Source: Pseudoprimorskyibacter sp. (lineage in GTDB: Bacteria; Pseudomonadota; Alphaproteobacteria; Rhodobacterales; Rhodobacteraceae). Taken from it: a DNA stretch of 38,788 bases. The notes under the pieces were generated by a model. The model was not told the origin of the DNA, did no database searches, and saw nothing but the letters and a program-made list of their open reading frames with translations. Made by a program: the position numbers and the translations under genes. Positions 25,728-34,918 of the stretch are shown in pieces (within the stretch, counting starts at the first letter, position 1; each line of letters opens with the position of its first letter). The stretch is taken from NCBI GenBank assembly GCA_029251265.1, contig JAQXDR010000180.1, positions 1 through 38,788 on the forward strand, read 5' to 3'.

Positions 25728-26914
25728 GAAAAAGTCTTTCTTGGGTCAAAGGCGTCACGGATCCCTTCGAAGATAAAGACCAAAAGCGATAGCATTACCG
25801 CGAACACTGCGAACGCTGTTAGTCCCAGCCAAGGTGCCTGAAGATTTCCAGTCGCTTGGCGCGCAAGCTCTCCTAAGGATGGAGCAGACGATGGAAGGCC
25901 AAATCCCAAATAGTCCAAAGACGCCAAAGATCCGATTGCTGCTGTGACGATAAAGGGCAACATGGTCAGGGTCGCCACCATGGCATTTGGCAGCATATGA
26001 CGAAACATAATTTTCCAATTACTGACGCCTAATGCTTTTGCAGCGCGCACATATTCCAAATTGCGTGCACGCAGAAACTCTGCCCGCACAACACCAACCA
26101 AGGCCGTCCAGCCAAACAAAATTGACAGTACGACAAGCAACCAGAAACTTCGTCCGAGAATCGCAAATAGGATGATGATCACATACAAACTTGGGGTCGA
26201 GGCCCAGACCTCAATCAAGCGTTGAAATATAAGATCAGTCCAACCACCAAAAAATCCCTGTACGGCGCCAGCTATAACGCCAATAATCGATGCCGCCGCG
26301 GTTACGACCAAGGCAAAAAAGACTGACAGTCGGAAGCCATAGATCACACGCGCAACCACATCACGTTTGGTATCATCCGTTCCCAAAAGGTTTCCACCGC
26401 GGTCTTCTTTTGGGGCAAGCCATACGTAGAACGGGTTGAGCGCGCCCAGACCGATATCAATTGTGTAGGTTTGAAGGACATTCGGAGGCAGTGGGGCGGC
26501 ACCGGGCCGTTCCACCGGGGTGGTAAAGCTATAGGGTATCAAAGGCCAGATCATCCAGCCTTTGGAAAAATCCCCCTTGGGCTGATCTCCCGCCTCGATC
26601 ATGGAGATTAGACCATCAGGGTCGTCAAAGCAGCTTTCCAATCCACCAGACAGGATCAGGCACTCAACCTCGGGATCGGAATAAGATGCCTCGGTTCTGA
26701 AATCGCCACCAAACGCTGTTTCCGGATAAAAGGTAGTAATCGGTGTATACAGTTCGCCACGATAGCTGACCAATATCGGCCTGTCATTGGCAACCGCTTC
26801 TGCCATCAAGGACAGACCAAACAGTACCGCAAATATCCACAAAGACCAAAAGGCGCGACGGTTGTTTCGGAAATTTTGCCAACGGCGCTGGTTGAGAGGA
26901 GACAGCTTGATCAT
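25724..26914 (-). CDS. yejE: Peptide ABC transporter permease YejE
   Basis: The 396-residue permease has an N-terminal membrane helix (about 24-45) and a long periplasmic loop with cysteines (about 60-140). A five-helix ABC permease core follows, containing the EAA-type loop RAKALGVSNWKIMFRHMLPNA that contacts the ATPase. The unusually long loop after helix 1, with PERPGAAPLPPNVLQ and HFLGTDD-like DDTKRD downstream, is normal for YejE. The start codon follows the yejB stop directly, with GGGAGGGC as ribosome binding site, and its end overlaps yejF by four bases. Confidence 0.94.
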   Translation of the reverse strand: MIKLSPLNQRRWQNFRNNRRAFWSLWIFAVLFGLSLMAEAVANDRPILVSYRGELYTPITTFYPETAFGGDFRTEASYSDPEVECLILSGGLESCFDDPDGLISMIEAGDQPKGDFSKGWMIWPLIPYSFTTPVERPGAAPLPPNVLQTYTIDIGLGALNPFYVWLAPKEDRGGNLLGTDDTKRDVVARVIYGFRLSVFFALVVTAAASIIGVIAGAVQGFFGGWTDLIFQRLIEVWASTPSLYVIIILFAILGRSFWLLVVLSILFGWTALVGVVRAEFLRARNLEYVRAAKALGVSNWKIMFRHMLPNAMVATLTMLPFIVTAAIGSLASLDYLGFGLPSSAPSLGELARQATGNLQAPWLGLTAFAVFAVMLSLLVFIFEGIRDAFDPRKTFS

Positions 26915-27997
26915 TCAGCCCTCCCTGCTTTCAAAGTCGATTCGGGGATCGACAAACACGTAGACCAGATCCGAAAGGATCCCAACAACAAGTGACATCA
27001 GGCCGAACACGAACAAGGTGCCAAAGATGACAGGGTAATCACGTGCAACGGCGGCTTCGAACCCCATACGACCCAATCCATCGAGCGAGAATATTGTTTC
27101 TATTATCACGGATCCACCGAAGAAAACGCCAATGAATACGCTGGGAAAGCCTGCAATCACAATGAGCATGGCATTACGAAAGACATGCCCATAAAGCACT
27201 TTGCGTTCAGAAAGACCCTTTGCGCGAGCGGTCATAACATAATGCTTTTTGATCTCATCAAGGAAGCTGTTTTTAGTCAATAAAGTAAGCGTAGCAAAGG
27301 CCGATATTGTGGTCGACAAAACGGGTAGGGTGATGTGCCACAAATAATCCAGTGCTTTGCCGATCATAGACAACTGGTCCCAGTTGTCCGAAGTAAGGCC
27401 ACGCAGCGGAAAAATCTGCCAATATGATCCGCCAGCGAACATCACCAGTAACAGCACTGCAAACAGGAAGTTTGGGATCGAGTAACCTATGATGATCAAT
27501 GCCGACGTCCAAGTATCGAAAGGAGCACCATTGCGCACGGCCTTGGCAATACCCAAAGGTATCGACACAAGGTATGCGATCAGGGTCGACCACAGGCCAA
27601 GCGTAATAGACACTGGCAGCTTTTCAATCACCAGATCCACGACCGAAATTGATCTGAAATAGCTTTCTCCAAAATCGAAGCGAAGGTATTTCCAAATCAT
27701 ATTGACGAACTGCTCAAGCGGTGGCTTGTCAAAGCCGAACTCTGCTTCAAGTTCAGCCAAGTATTCAGGTGGTAAGCCACGCGCCCCTACATATTCATTT
27801 TCACCCGAGCTTTCGATTTCAAAAGCGCCGGTATCTCCAGTGATCCCGGCCAATACATCACCATCACCTTCCAATTGAGCGATGATCTGCTCAATCGGTC
27901 CACCGGGTACAAACTGCACCAAGGCGAAATTGATGATCATAATGCCCAGCAAAGTGGGAATTACAAACAACAGGCGTCGCAGGATATAGGCTGCCAT
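26915..27997 (-). CDS. yejB: Peptide ABC transporter permease YejB
   Basis: The 360-residue permease starts with the typical [20 protein letters not shown] helix. A large periplasmic insertion (about 40-110) is followed by the transmembrane core, with the EAA-type loop [23 protein letters not shown] in the second half. With YejE it forms the membrane channel of a Yej-type peptide importer. It lies nine bases after yejA, and yejE begins immediately after its stop. Confidence 0.95.
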   Translation of the reverse strand: MAAYILRRLLFVIPTLLGIMIINFALVQFVPGGPIEQIIAQLEGDGDVLAGITGDTGAFEIESSGENEYVGARGLPPEYLAELEAEFGFDKPPLEQFVNMIWKYLRFDFGESYFRSISVVDLVIEKLPVSITLGLWSTLIAYLVSIPLGIAKAVRNGAPFDTWTSALIIIGYSIPNFLFAVLLLVMFAGGSYWQIFPLRGLTSDNWDQLSMIGKALDYLWHITLPVLSTTISAFATLTLLTKNSFLDEIKKHYVMTARAKGLSERKVLYGHVFRNAMLIVIAGFPSVFIGVFFGGSVIIETIFSLDGLGRMGFEAAVARDYPVIFGTLFVFGLMSLVVGILSDLVYVFVDPRIDFESREG

Positions 27998-28006
27998 TTT
28001 TTGCGC

Positions 28007-29893
28007 TTACCTAAGTGCGCCAGAGGCTATCAGAGCATCATGTTTTGCCTGATTAAACCACCAGAAATCAAGATGTCCAAGTGATAAAGGCGGCAGCGGA
28101 TCGGGATGCTCGTATTGGTCGTAGTACGCAACCGTATGAACATTTTTGTACCATTGAGGCACCCAGAAAAGCTTTTCACGCAAAACACGGTCCAATGCGC
28201 GGACGGCATCTTTCATATCTTCTTGGGTCTCGGCTGCCACAATCGTCGCGATAAGGCTGTCCACTGCAGGATCGGACAATCCCATCAGATTACGCGTGCT
28301 TTGATCCATGGCTTCTGTTCCAAACCACTGCAGCAAACCTGATCCGGGCTCGTAGGTCTGGCGCATACTGTGGGTCGTCATGTCGAAATCAAAATCACGT
28401 TGTCTTTGCGTATCTTGTGCAGGATCTACGCGGTCCAGTTCCGCATTGATTCCTAAAGCTTTGAGGTTTTCCACAAATGGATTGATGATCCGGTCAAAGG
28501 CAGGCGAACTCTCAAGAATCTCGATCGTGAAAACTTCGCCGTTTTTCCGACGCAGGCCGTCATCCCCGACCTCCCAGCCAGCATCGTCCAACAAGGCAGA
28601 GGCACGCCGCAGGGCGCGGCGGTCAAGACGGCGTGTCCCAGATACGGGCGGTAGAATGGCCTCGGTTGTTAGAATGGATCCATCCAAAAGACCGTCATCT
28701 ACCAAAGTTTGCAAAAGCCCGCGTTCAGCCCCCTCGGGGATGCCCTTGGCTTGCATATCAGAGTTGCCCCAAAAGCTCTCTACGCGATCATAAAGACCGA
28801 AAAAGAGGGATTCGTTTGACCATTCGAAATTGAACATCTGGCCAATTGCTTCGCGGACGCGCCGGTCCTGAAACTTCTCTCGGCGCAGGTTGAACACAAA
28901 AGCTTGAGGCTGCGCCAGTCGTCCGTCCGGTAGCTCTGTCTTGATGACATGGCCATCTGTAACTCCGGGAAAGTCATAGCTTGTTGCCCAAGCCTTTGAG
29001 CTGTTTTCCATCCGGAACGTGTAAACGCCTGCTTTGAGCCCTTCCATCGACGCTGTGCTGTCACCGAAATACTCGACACGAATCTGGTCAAAGTTACCAC
29101 GTCCTATGTTCAGCGGCAGATCGCGGCCCCAATAGTCATCGCGGCGCTTATAGACGATGCGCTGGTTGATCTCATAACTTTCCAGCGCGTACTCGCCGGT
29201 GCCAAGGAATGGCACGAGGGTGCTTTCATCCAGCCGTGCACCGGTTTCATTGAACCACGATTCGGAAAATGCGGGAAAAATCCCCGACAACGAAATACGG
29301 TCGCGCGGTGGGCTGTCCGGTTGGAAGTGAAATTTGACGCGGTGGGTATCCAGCACTTCGACCGATGCGATCATGGCACCAAATGCGGCGCGGAACGATG
29401 GCAGGCCTTGTTCCATGAACAAATCAAATGTGAACTTCAGATCCTGTGCTGACCATGGGCGGCCATCTGCAAATGTCACATCATCTCGCAGGTTGTAGAT
29501 GACCCAAGCCAGATCCTCTGGATATTCCATTGTTGTGCATAGGTTGCAGTAAAGAGCGGTCGGATCGTCCGCCACAGATGTCAGCAGGTCCTCGTGCCCG
29601 GATGTCGCCAATGCACCCGGCCGGCCCTTGCGCGTGTAATTGTTGAAACTGTCAAATGTTCCCTGCGCCCAAATCGAGATTTCGCCGCCGGTAGGAGCAT
29701 CGGGATTGACATAACTGAGGTGTTCGAAGTCTGGGCCGTAAGCTAGGCTGCCAAAGAAGTTATATCCGTGGGTGGTGGTCACATCCTGTGCCATCACGGT
29801 TCCTGCAACAAGGCTTAGGGTGACCCCCAAGGCAGTGCTTCGCAGCGCGCGGGTTCGGATTGACACGTCTGCAGTGGCGTTTTGTTTTGTCAC
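28007..29893 (-). CDS. yejA: Periplasmic peptide-binding protein YejA
   Basis: The 628-residue solute-binding protein (SBP family 5) has a signal peptide (hydrophobic about 15-33, cleavage after VMA-QD). Its sequence follows YejA: FGSLAYGPDFEHLSYVNPDA, then FNNYTRKGRPG, then DLAWVIYNLRDDVTFADGRPW with the family-5 signature region. It captures peptides in the periplasm for YejBEF. The start is GTG at 29893, preceded by GGGGAG at nine bases. It is the first gene of the operon, and about 190 bases separate it from the cytochrome gene upstream, where its promoter should lie. Confidence 0.95.
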   Translation of the reverse strand: MTKQNATADVSIRTRALRSTALGVTLSLVAGTVMAQDVTTTHGYNFFGSLAYGPDFEHLSYVNPDAPTGGEISIWAQGTFDSFNNYTRKGRPGALATSGHEDLLTSVADDPTALYCNLCTTMEYPEDLAWVIYNLRDDVTFADGRPWSAQDLKFTFDLFMEQGLPSFRAAFGAMIASVEVLDTHRVKFHFQPDSPPRDRISLSGIFPAFSESWFNETGARLDESTLVPFLGTGEYALESYEINQRIVYKRRDDYWGRDLPLNIGRGNFDQIRVEYFGDSTASMEGLKAGVYTFRMENSSKAWATSYDFPGVTDGHVIKTELPDGRLAQPQAFVFNLRREKFQDRRVREAIGQMFNFEWSNESLFFGLYDRVESFWGNSDMQAKGIPEGAERGLLQTLVDDGLLDGSILTTEAILPPVSGTRRLDRRALRRASALLDDAGWEVGDDGLRRKNGEVFTIEILESSPAFDRIINPFVENLKALGINAELDRVDPAQDTQRQRDFDFDMTTHSMRQTYEPGSGLLQWFGTEAMDQSTRNLMGLSDPAVDSLIATIVAAETQEDMKDAVRALDRVLREKLFWVPQWYKNVHTVAYYDQYEHPDPLPPLSLGHLDFWWFNQAKHDALIASGALR

Positions 29894-30025
29894 GGTGGTA
29901 CGCTCCCCTTGAAAATGTTGCGCCAGTGCGCCCGTCTTCTGTCTTATCTAAGCTAATGTGCCTTTCTGCCCACATTCAAGGCGCGAAAAAGTGATCGGCG
30001 TCGAAAGCGTCGCACTGAAACGTAT

Positions 30026-30055
30026 AACCGCCGCTCCTTTTAGGGAACGGCGGTT
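30026..30055 (-). terminator. Hairpin downstream of the cytochrome c gene
   Basis: AACCGCCG (30026-30033) and CGGCGGTT (30048-30055) form a perfect 8-bp stem with a 14-base interior that can pair partly (TCC with GGA). It lies 31 bases after the stop of the minus-strand cytochrome gene. No T tract follows on the minus strand, so it may be a weak or factor-dependent terminator, or an mRNA-stabilising stem ahead of yejA. Confidence 0.5.
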
Positions 30056-30085
30056 CAAATTTAACGAGTTTTTGTGCGTGTTCGG

Positions 30086-30604
30086 TCAGCTGCCATTGCC
30101 AGCAAGATAGGCAATCAAATTTGCGCGATCCTCTGGCTTGGCTAGTCCAGCAAATCCCATCGACGTTCCGGGCGCGTATCCGCGCGGGTTTTCGAGAAAG
30201 GCGTAAAGTTCTTCGCGAGTCCAGACCTCGGCCACCTCAGACAGCGCACCAGAGTATCCGTAGCCGTCGACAGATCCCACGGTGCGCCCAACCACGTCCC
30301 AAAGATGTGGCCCGGTGCCATTCGCGCCGTCAGCGATTTTGTGACAACTGCGGCATTTGTTCCAGACCCGGCTGCCCTTGCCTGCATCCGCGGATGCCAA
30401 CAATGTCGCAACATCAATCTCGACAACTTCCTCTTCGACCACGTCGTCTTCCCCGGTATCAATCACGTAGGATTGCTGGGAATGCCCACCGTGTCCGCCG
30501 CCGGTGTGGTATAATTCCTCTGCAACCCATTTGCCGAGGAGAAAGATCAAAAAGGCGCCGCAAAAGCCGCCCAAGATCTTTGTGAAAGTCATTGTATCCA
30601 GCAT
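30086..30604 (-). CDS. Membrane-anchored class I cytochrome c
   Basis: The 172-residue protein has an uncleaved N-terminal membrane helix (about 9-26) and then a His/Gly and acidic linker (about 33-65). A cytochrome c domain follows with haem-binding CRSCH (84-88). The likely axial Met is in APGTSMGFAGL, near the C-terminus. It resembles the membrane-bound cytochromes c (cy / c552 type) of Rhodobacterales, which carry electrons from the bc1 complex to cytochrome oxidases. The start MLDTMTFTKI matches the family pattern, so I use ATG 30604. The gene is divergent from pheA, about 125 bases away. Confidence 0.93.
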   Translation of the reverse strand: MLDTMTFTKILGGFCGAFLIFLLGKWVAEELYHTGGGHGGHSQQSYVIDTGEDDVVEEEVVEIDVATLLASADAGKGSRVWNKCRSCHKIADGANGTGPHLWDVVGRTVGSVDGYGYSGALSEVAEVWTREELYAFLENPRGYAPGTSMGFAGLAKPEDRANLIAYLAGNGS

Positions 30605-30729
30605 GGCTCGCCCGCTCTGCTACATTAAGTTTAGGTCAACTACGGCTTTCCCCCGGTCGGGGCAAGGTGTAGAACCCGCGACCAAACGCCCAGTTGGGTA
30701 AATTTAACGCTATGTCAGGGGTCTTGATC

Positions 30730-31560
30730 ATGGAATGTATCGCCTTTCAAGGAGAACCCGGAGCCTATTCGCACGAAGCCTGTATGGCGGCGCGTCCGGA
30801 TTTGACACCGTTGCCATGCAGAACATTCGAAGATTGCATAGACGCCGTGAAAAGCGGGGCGGCCGTGCAGGCCATGCTACCGGTTGAAAATTCTATCTAT
30901 GGTCGGGTGGCAGATATACATTCTTTATTGCCGTCATCGGGTCTGCATATTGTCCAAGAATGCTTTGTGCGCGTGCGGATTGCACTGATGGCACGGCCGT
31001 CGGTCAAGATCAGTGATATACGCGACGTGCGGGCGCATCTTGTGTTATTGCCGCAGGCAAAGAGCTTTTTGCGCAGTCACGGCATGGTGGCGCATGCCGC
31101 CGTCGACAGCGCAGGTGCAGCGGCAGAACTCGCCACCTCAGACAATTCAGTCGAAGGTGTCCTTGCCAGCGAGGTTGCCGCACAGATTTATGGACTGGAC
31201 GTCCTTGCCCGCGATATCGAAGACAACGATAACAACACCACCCGATTCTTTGTAATGTCACCCAAGTCTGACATACAAAAACGCGGGAACCATGGAATGA
31301 TGACCAGTTTTGTGTTTCAGGTCAGAAATATACCTGCCGCGCTCTACAAGGCCATGGGAGGCTTTGCCACCAATGGTGTGAACATGACCAAACTCGAAAG
31401 TTATATGGTTGGCGGCAGCTTCACTGCGACACAGTTTTATGCCGATATAGAGGGCCACCCGGATGACGCAGCCGTGCGCCGCGCATTGGATGAACTTCGA
31501 TATTTCACAGCAAAGCTTGAAATATTGGGGGTTTATCCAAGGGACCCGCGTCGCGACTAG
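30730..31560 (+). CDS. pheA: Prephenate dehydratase
   Basis: The enzyme converts prephenate to phenylpyruvate in phenylalanine synthesis. The catalytic domain starts IAFQGEPGAYSHEA and contains the conserved NTTRFFVMS motif (about 170-178). A C-terminal ACT domain (about 190-270, with LYKAMGGFATNGVNMTKLESY) provides phenylalanine feedback inhibition. I start at ATG 30730 (276 residues), with AGGGG upstream, because the conserved region begins within three residues. The frame itself opens at 30694. There is no fused chorismate mutase domain, as is usual in this group. Confidence 0.95.
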   Translation: MECIAFQGEPGAYSHEACMAARPDLTPLPCRTFEDCIDAVKSGAAVQAMLPVENSIYGRVADIHSLLPSSGLHIVQECFVRVRIALMARPSVKISDIRDVRAHLVLLPQAKSFLRSHGMVAHAAVDSAGAAAELATSDNSVEGVLASEVAAQIYGLDVLARDIEDNDNNTTRFFVMSPKSDIQKRGNHGMMTSFVFQVRNIPAALYKAMGGFATNGVNMTKLESYMVGGSFTATQFYADIEGHPDDAAVRRALDELRYFTAKLEILGVYPRDPRRD

Positions 31561-31768
31561 GCTGGCCTTTGGCGAGATACAGTTTGCCTCTGTAACAACA
31601 TGATCCCGAAACTATCCGTTTGTATGTCGCGCCTTCAAAGCGCAGTAGCCTCCCCTGCGGCACCGGGGATTTAGACGAATGTCTGTTCGATAAATACATC
31701 TACCTTGGCCAGAGAACGTTTCTTTGGCCAAGGTAGCTGAACAATCGGGCTTCCTAATTGCAGGACTG
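31561..31768. other. Convergent intergenic region between pheA and ileS
   Basis: No gene is called here. Its main feature is the long hairpin at 31700-31736. Short frames on both strands show no recognisable product. Confidence 0.6.
31700..31736. terminator. Long hairpin between convergent pheA and ileS
   Basis: The arms CTACCTTGGCCA and TGGCCAAGGTAG pair perfectly. Pairing continues inward through GAGAA with TTCTT, including one G-T pair, to a three-base loop, giving about 17 pairs. It lies 140 bases after pheA and 33 bases after ileS. Neither strand has a strong T tract after it, so it may be a bidirectional, non-canonical terminator or an RNA 3'-end stabiliser. Confidence 0.6.
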
Positions 31769-34675
31769 CTACCCCAAAGCTGTGCTGCAACGACCACAGG
31801 TGTTTGGGTGTGCATAAAGCCCGACGTCCGGCAGTATTTTCCAGCAGCGTTGACATTTTTTGCCCTCTGCCTTGGCAAAGCTGACGGCAATTCCCGGCTG
31901 ATCATCGAGTGCAAAGCCTTCTGCCATGCCGGCCTTGATCTCGATCTTCGAGACAATGCAGATGTCGTCAAAATCGACGCTTTCGGCCAATGCGCGCAGG
32001 TCGTTGTCAGCGATATAGACGATCGGGGCAGCCTCTAGGCTGGATCCGATGATTTTGTCACGACGCTGTTCTTCCAATGCGCCCGTCACCACGCGACGCA
32101 TTTTGCGAATGGCGTCCCATTTTTGTGCAAGCGCATCATCGATCCAGTTGGGGGGTGTCTTGGGGATGTCATAAAGGTGGATCGAATCATTTTCGTCGGG
32201 AAAGCGCGACTGCCAGACATCCTCGCAGGTGAAGACCATGATAGGTGCAAGCCACGTGGTCAGACGATGAAACAAAAGATCCATGACTGTTCGCGCTGCC
32301 CGCCGTCGGGGTGTGTCGCCATCACAATACAGGGCATCCTTGCGGACATCGAAGTAGAAGGCTGACAGTTCTCCGGTGCAAAAATTAAAGACTTGTTGAA
32401 TGACACCCTGAAAGTCGTAGGCCGCATACCCTGTGCGAACGATCTCGTCTAATTCAGCCAGCCGGTGCAGGACATAGCGTTCCAATTCGGGCATGTCGGC
32501 CGGATCGACACGATCAGCTTCGGTGAAACTGGACAAGGCCCCAAGCATAAAGCGCAATGTGTTGCGCAGCCTGCGATAACTGTCTGCCACACCCTTCAGG
32601 ATTTCGGGACCGATTCGCAGGTCGGCCGAATAGTCTGATTGGGCCACCCAAAGGCGCAGGATGTCAGCACCGTATTGTTTGGTCACGTCCTCGGGTGCCA
32701 CAGTGTTGCCCACCGATTTGGACATCTTGTTGCCCTTTTCATCGAGGGTGAAGCCGTGGGTCAGGACACCACGATAGGGCGCGTGACCGCGCGTGCCACA
32801 TGCTTGTAGCATTGAACTGTGAAACCAACCGCGATGTTGATCCGTACCCTCAAGATACAAATCTGCCAGACCATCATCGCTGCCATCGTCACGGTCACGC
32901 AGCACAAAGGCGTGTGTCGATCCGCTATCAAACCAGACGTCCAAAATGTCGAACACTTGCGTCCATTCGGCAGGATCGTAATCCTCACCAAGAAAACGTT
33001 CTTTGGCGTTTGGCATGTACCAAGCGTCTGCACCTTCCTGTTCGAATGACTCGTTGATGCGTGCATTGACTGCCGGATCACGCAGCAAAAAGTCTGGATC
33101 CGTTGGCAAGGCCCCTTTTTTGGTAAAACAGGTGAGCGGGACACCCCACGCGCGTTGACGCGACAGAACCCAGTCTGGTCGTGCCTCGATCATACTGTAA
33201 AGCCGGTTGCGGCCTGTCTGCGGGGTCCACTGCACCAACGCATCGATCGAGGTCAGTGCGCGTTGCCGGATTGTCGTTCCGTATTGATCCTGTCCATCGC
33301 CGACCTCGCGATCGATAGCGGCAAACCACTGTGGCGTGTTCCGGTAGATCACGGGGGCTTTGGACCGCCAGCTGTGTGGATAGCTGTGGGTCATACGTCC
33401 ACGTGCGATCAAACCGCCTGCCTCAACCAGTTTCGAGATCACGGCAGAGTTCGCTTTGCCTTCTTTGCCCTTACGATCCAGTACGCGGAGCCCCGCAAAA
33501 AATGGCACATGAGGCAGAAATTCTGATTCCTCTCCGACATTATGGGTCATACGGCCAACCCAGTTGCGCGCAACGAATGCCTCGTAGTCTTCTTGTCCGT
33601 GGCTCGGTGCCGTATGGACAAATCCGGTGCCCGCCTCGTCTGTCACATGATCACCATCGATCATGGGGACCTCGTAGTCCCAAAAGCCATCGGCTCCGTC
33701 GATGCCTGCAAACGGATGGGCAAGAGTGAGGGATGCCAGTTCTTCGTTGCTGACGGTGCGTAACCGACGATAGCCATCCGTTTCCAGACGAGCCTTGGTC
33801 AGTGTGTCTTCGGCCAGCTTGTCCCCAAGGATATAGAGGTCCCCGACAGATACCCAGCACTCGTCTGGCGTTGCCGTGATCTCGTACAGGCCATAGTCAA
33901 CCGTTTCGGAGTAAGCCACGGCCTTGTTGGATGGAATGGTCCAAGGGGTGGTCGTCCAGATTACGACGCGCGCCTTTTCTAAGTCACCTGTGCCATTGAC
34001 CGGTGCGAAAGGCACCCAGATCGTGTGGCTTTTGTGATCATGGTATTCGATTTCAGCTTCTGCCAGCGCGGTTTTTTCAACCGGGCTCCACATGACCGGC
34101 TTGGATCCCTGATAAAGCGTGCCGGTCATCAGGAATTTCTGGAATTCCTCTGCGATGATCCGCTCTGATCGGAAGTCCATGGTCAGATACGGACGGTCCC
34201 ACATACCCGTTACACCCAGGCGCTGGAATTCCTTGCGCTGGATATCGATCCAACCTTCCGCAAACTTCCGACATTCCTGGCGGAAGGCGACGGTGTCGAC
34301 TTCGTCCTTGTTCTTGCCCTTCTTGCGGTACTGCTCTTCGATTTTCCATTCGATGGGCAGACCGTGGCAGTCCCAACCGGGGATGTAGCGCGCGTCGTGG
34401 CCCATCATCTGTTGGCTGCGCACGACCATGTCCTTGAGGATCTTGTTGAGCGCGTGGCCGATGTGCAGGTGGCCGTTGGCGTAGGGCGGTCCGTCATGCA
34501 GGGTAAAGGGCGGCCGCGTTTCGGTTTTGGCCTTGGCGCGCAATCGGCCATAGATATCAAGCCGCTCCCATTGTGCCAGCCAATTTGGTTCACGTTTTGG
34601 CAGGCCAGCACGCATCGGAAAATCGGTTTTCGGCAGGTTGAGTGTGGTTTTATAGTCTGGGGTCTCGGCGCTCAT
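31769..34675 (-). CDS. ileS: Isoleucyl-tRNA synthetase
   Basis: The 968-residue class I synthetase charges tRNA-Ile and edits valine. The nucleotide-binding HIGH motif is literal in GHLHIGHALNKI, and the KMSKS loop is EKGNKMSKSVGN. The CP1 editing domain lies between them, with TTTPWTIPSNKAV. The C-terminal zinc motif CQRCWKILP and CGRCSTAL is intact, marking the bacterial zinc-containing type. The length is typical for alphaproteobacteria. It is about 240 bases downstream of the ycjF-like gene on the same strand, with a separate hairpin in between. Confidence 0.98.
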   Translation of the reverse strand: MSAETPDYKTTLNLPKTDFPMRAGLPKREPNWLAQWERLDIYGRLRAKAKTETRPPFTLHDGPPYANGHLHIGHALNKILKDMVVRSQQMMGHDARYIPGWDCHGLPIEWKIEEQYRKKGKNKDEVDTVAFRQECRKFAEGWIDIQRKEFQRLGVTGMWDRPYLTMDFRSERIIAEEFQKFLMTGTLYQGSKPVMWSPVEKTALAEAEIEYHDHKSHTIWVPFAPVNGTGDLEKARVVIWTTTPWTIPSNKAVAYSETVDYGLYEITATPDECWVSVGDLYILGDKLAEDTLTKARLETDGYRRLRTVSNEELASLTLAHPFAGIDGADGFWDYEVPMIDGDHVTDEAGTGFVHTAPSHGQEDYEAFVARNWVGRMTHNVGEESEFLPHVPFFAGLRVLDRKGKEGKANSAVISKLVEAGGLIARGRMTHSYPHSWRSKAPVIYRNTPQWFAAIDREVGDGQDQYGTTIRQRALTSIDALVQWTPQTGRNRLYSMIEARPDWVLSRQRAWGVPLTCFTKKGALPTDPDFLLRDPAVNARINESFEQEGADAWYMPNAKERFLGEDYDPAEWTQVFDILDVWFDSGSTHAFVLRDRDDGSDDGLADLYLEGTDQHRGWFHSSMLQACGTRGHAPYRGVLTHGFTLDEKGNKMSKSVGNTVAPEDVTKQYGADILRLWVAQSDYSADLRIGPEILKGVADSYRRLRNTLRFMLGALSSFTEADRVDPADMPELERYVLHRLAELDEIVRTGYAAYDFQGVIQQVFNFCTGELSAFYFDVRKDALYCDGDTPRRRAARTVMDLLFHRLTTWLAPIMVFTCEDVWQSRFPDENDSIHLYDIPKTPPNWIDDALAQKWDAIRKMRRVVTGALEEQRRDKIIGSSLEAAPIVYIADNDLRALAESVDFDDICIVSKIEIKAGMAEGFALDDQPGIAVSFAKAEGKKCQRCWKILPDVGLYAHPNTCGRCSTALG

Positions 34676-34747
34676 TGCAGGCGTCCTCGGATCACGGAGT
34701 CAAAATCAGGGATGATGCGGTCGGCGCGGGATATATCAGCGCCTTGT

Positions 34748-34774
34748 CCCGGCAGCTCTTAATAGAGCGCCGGG
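34748..34774 (-). other. Hairpin in the ileS 5' region
   Basis: CCCGGC, a bulged A and GCTCT pair with AGAGC and GCCGGG around a TAAT loop, giving 11 pairs. It lies about 73 bases before the ileS start and 145 bases after the ycjF-like stop. No T tract follows on the minus strand, so it is not a canonical terminator. It could be a leader structure of ileS mRNA or a processing stem. Confidence 0.4.
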
Positions 34775-34918
34775 CCAGTAATTCGTTGTATGATCGCAGA
34801 ATGGTACGCCATGCAAGTGCTTATAGGGGGCCGTCTCTGAATGGTCCAGTACAGGCGCGGACACGAAAACAGTGCCAACTGTTTCCTTGCCGAGGCTGCG
34901 CCCCAAAGGTTGTAAGAT

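Noticed and set aside
34676-34918. T-box riboswitch upstream of ileS
   Set aside because: No T-box consensus or specifier stem is visible, and T-boxes on synthetase genes are a feature of Firmicutes and Actinobacteria.
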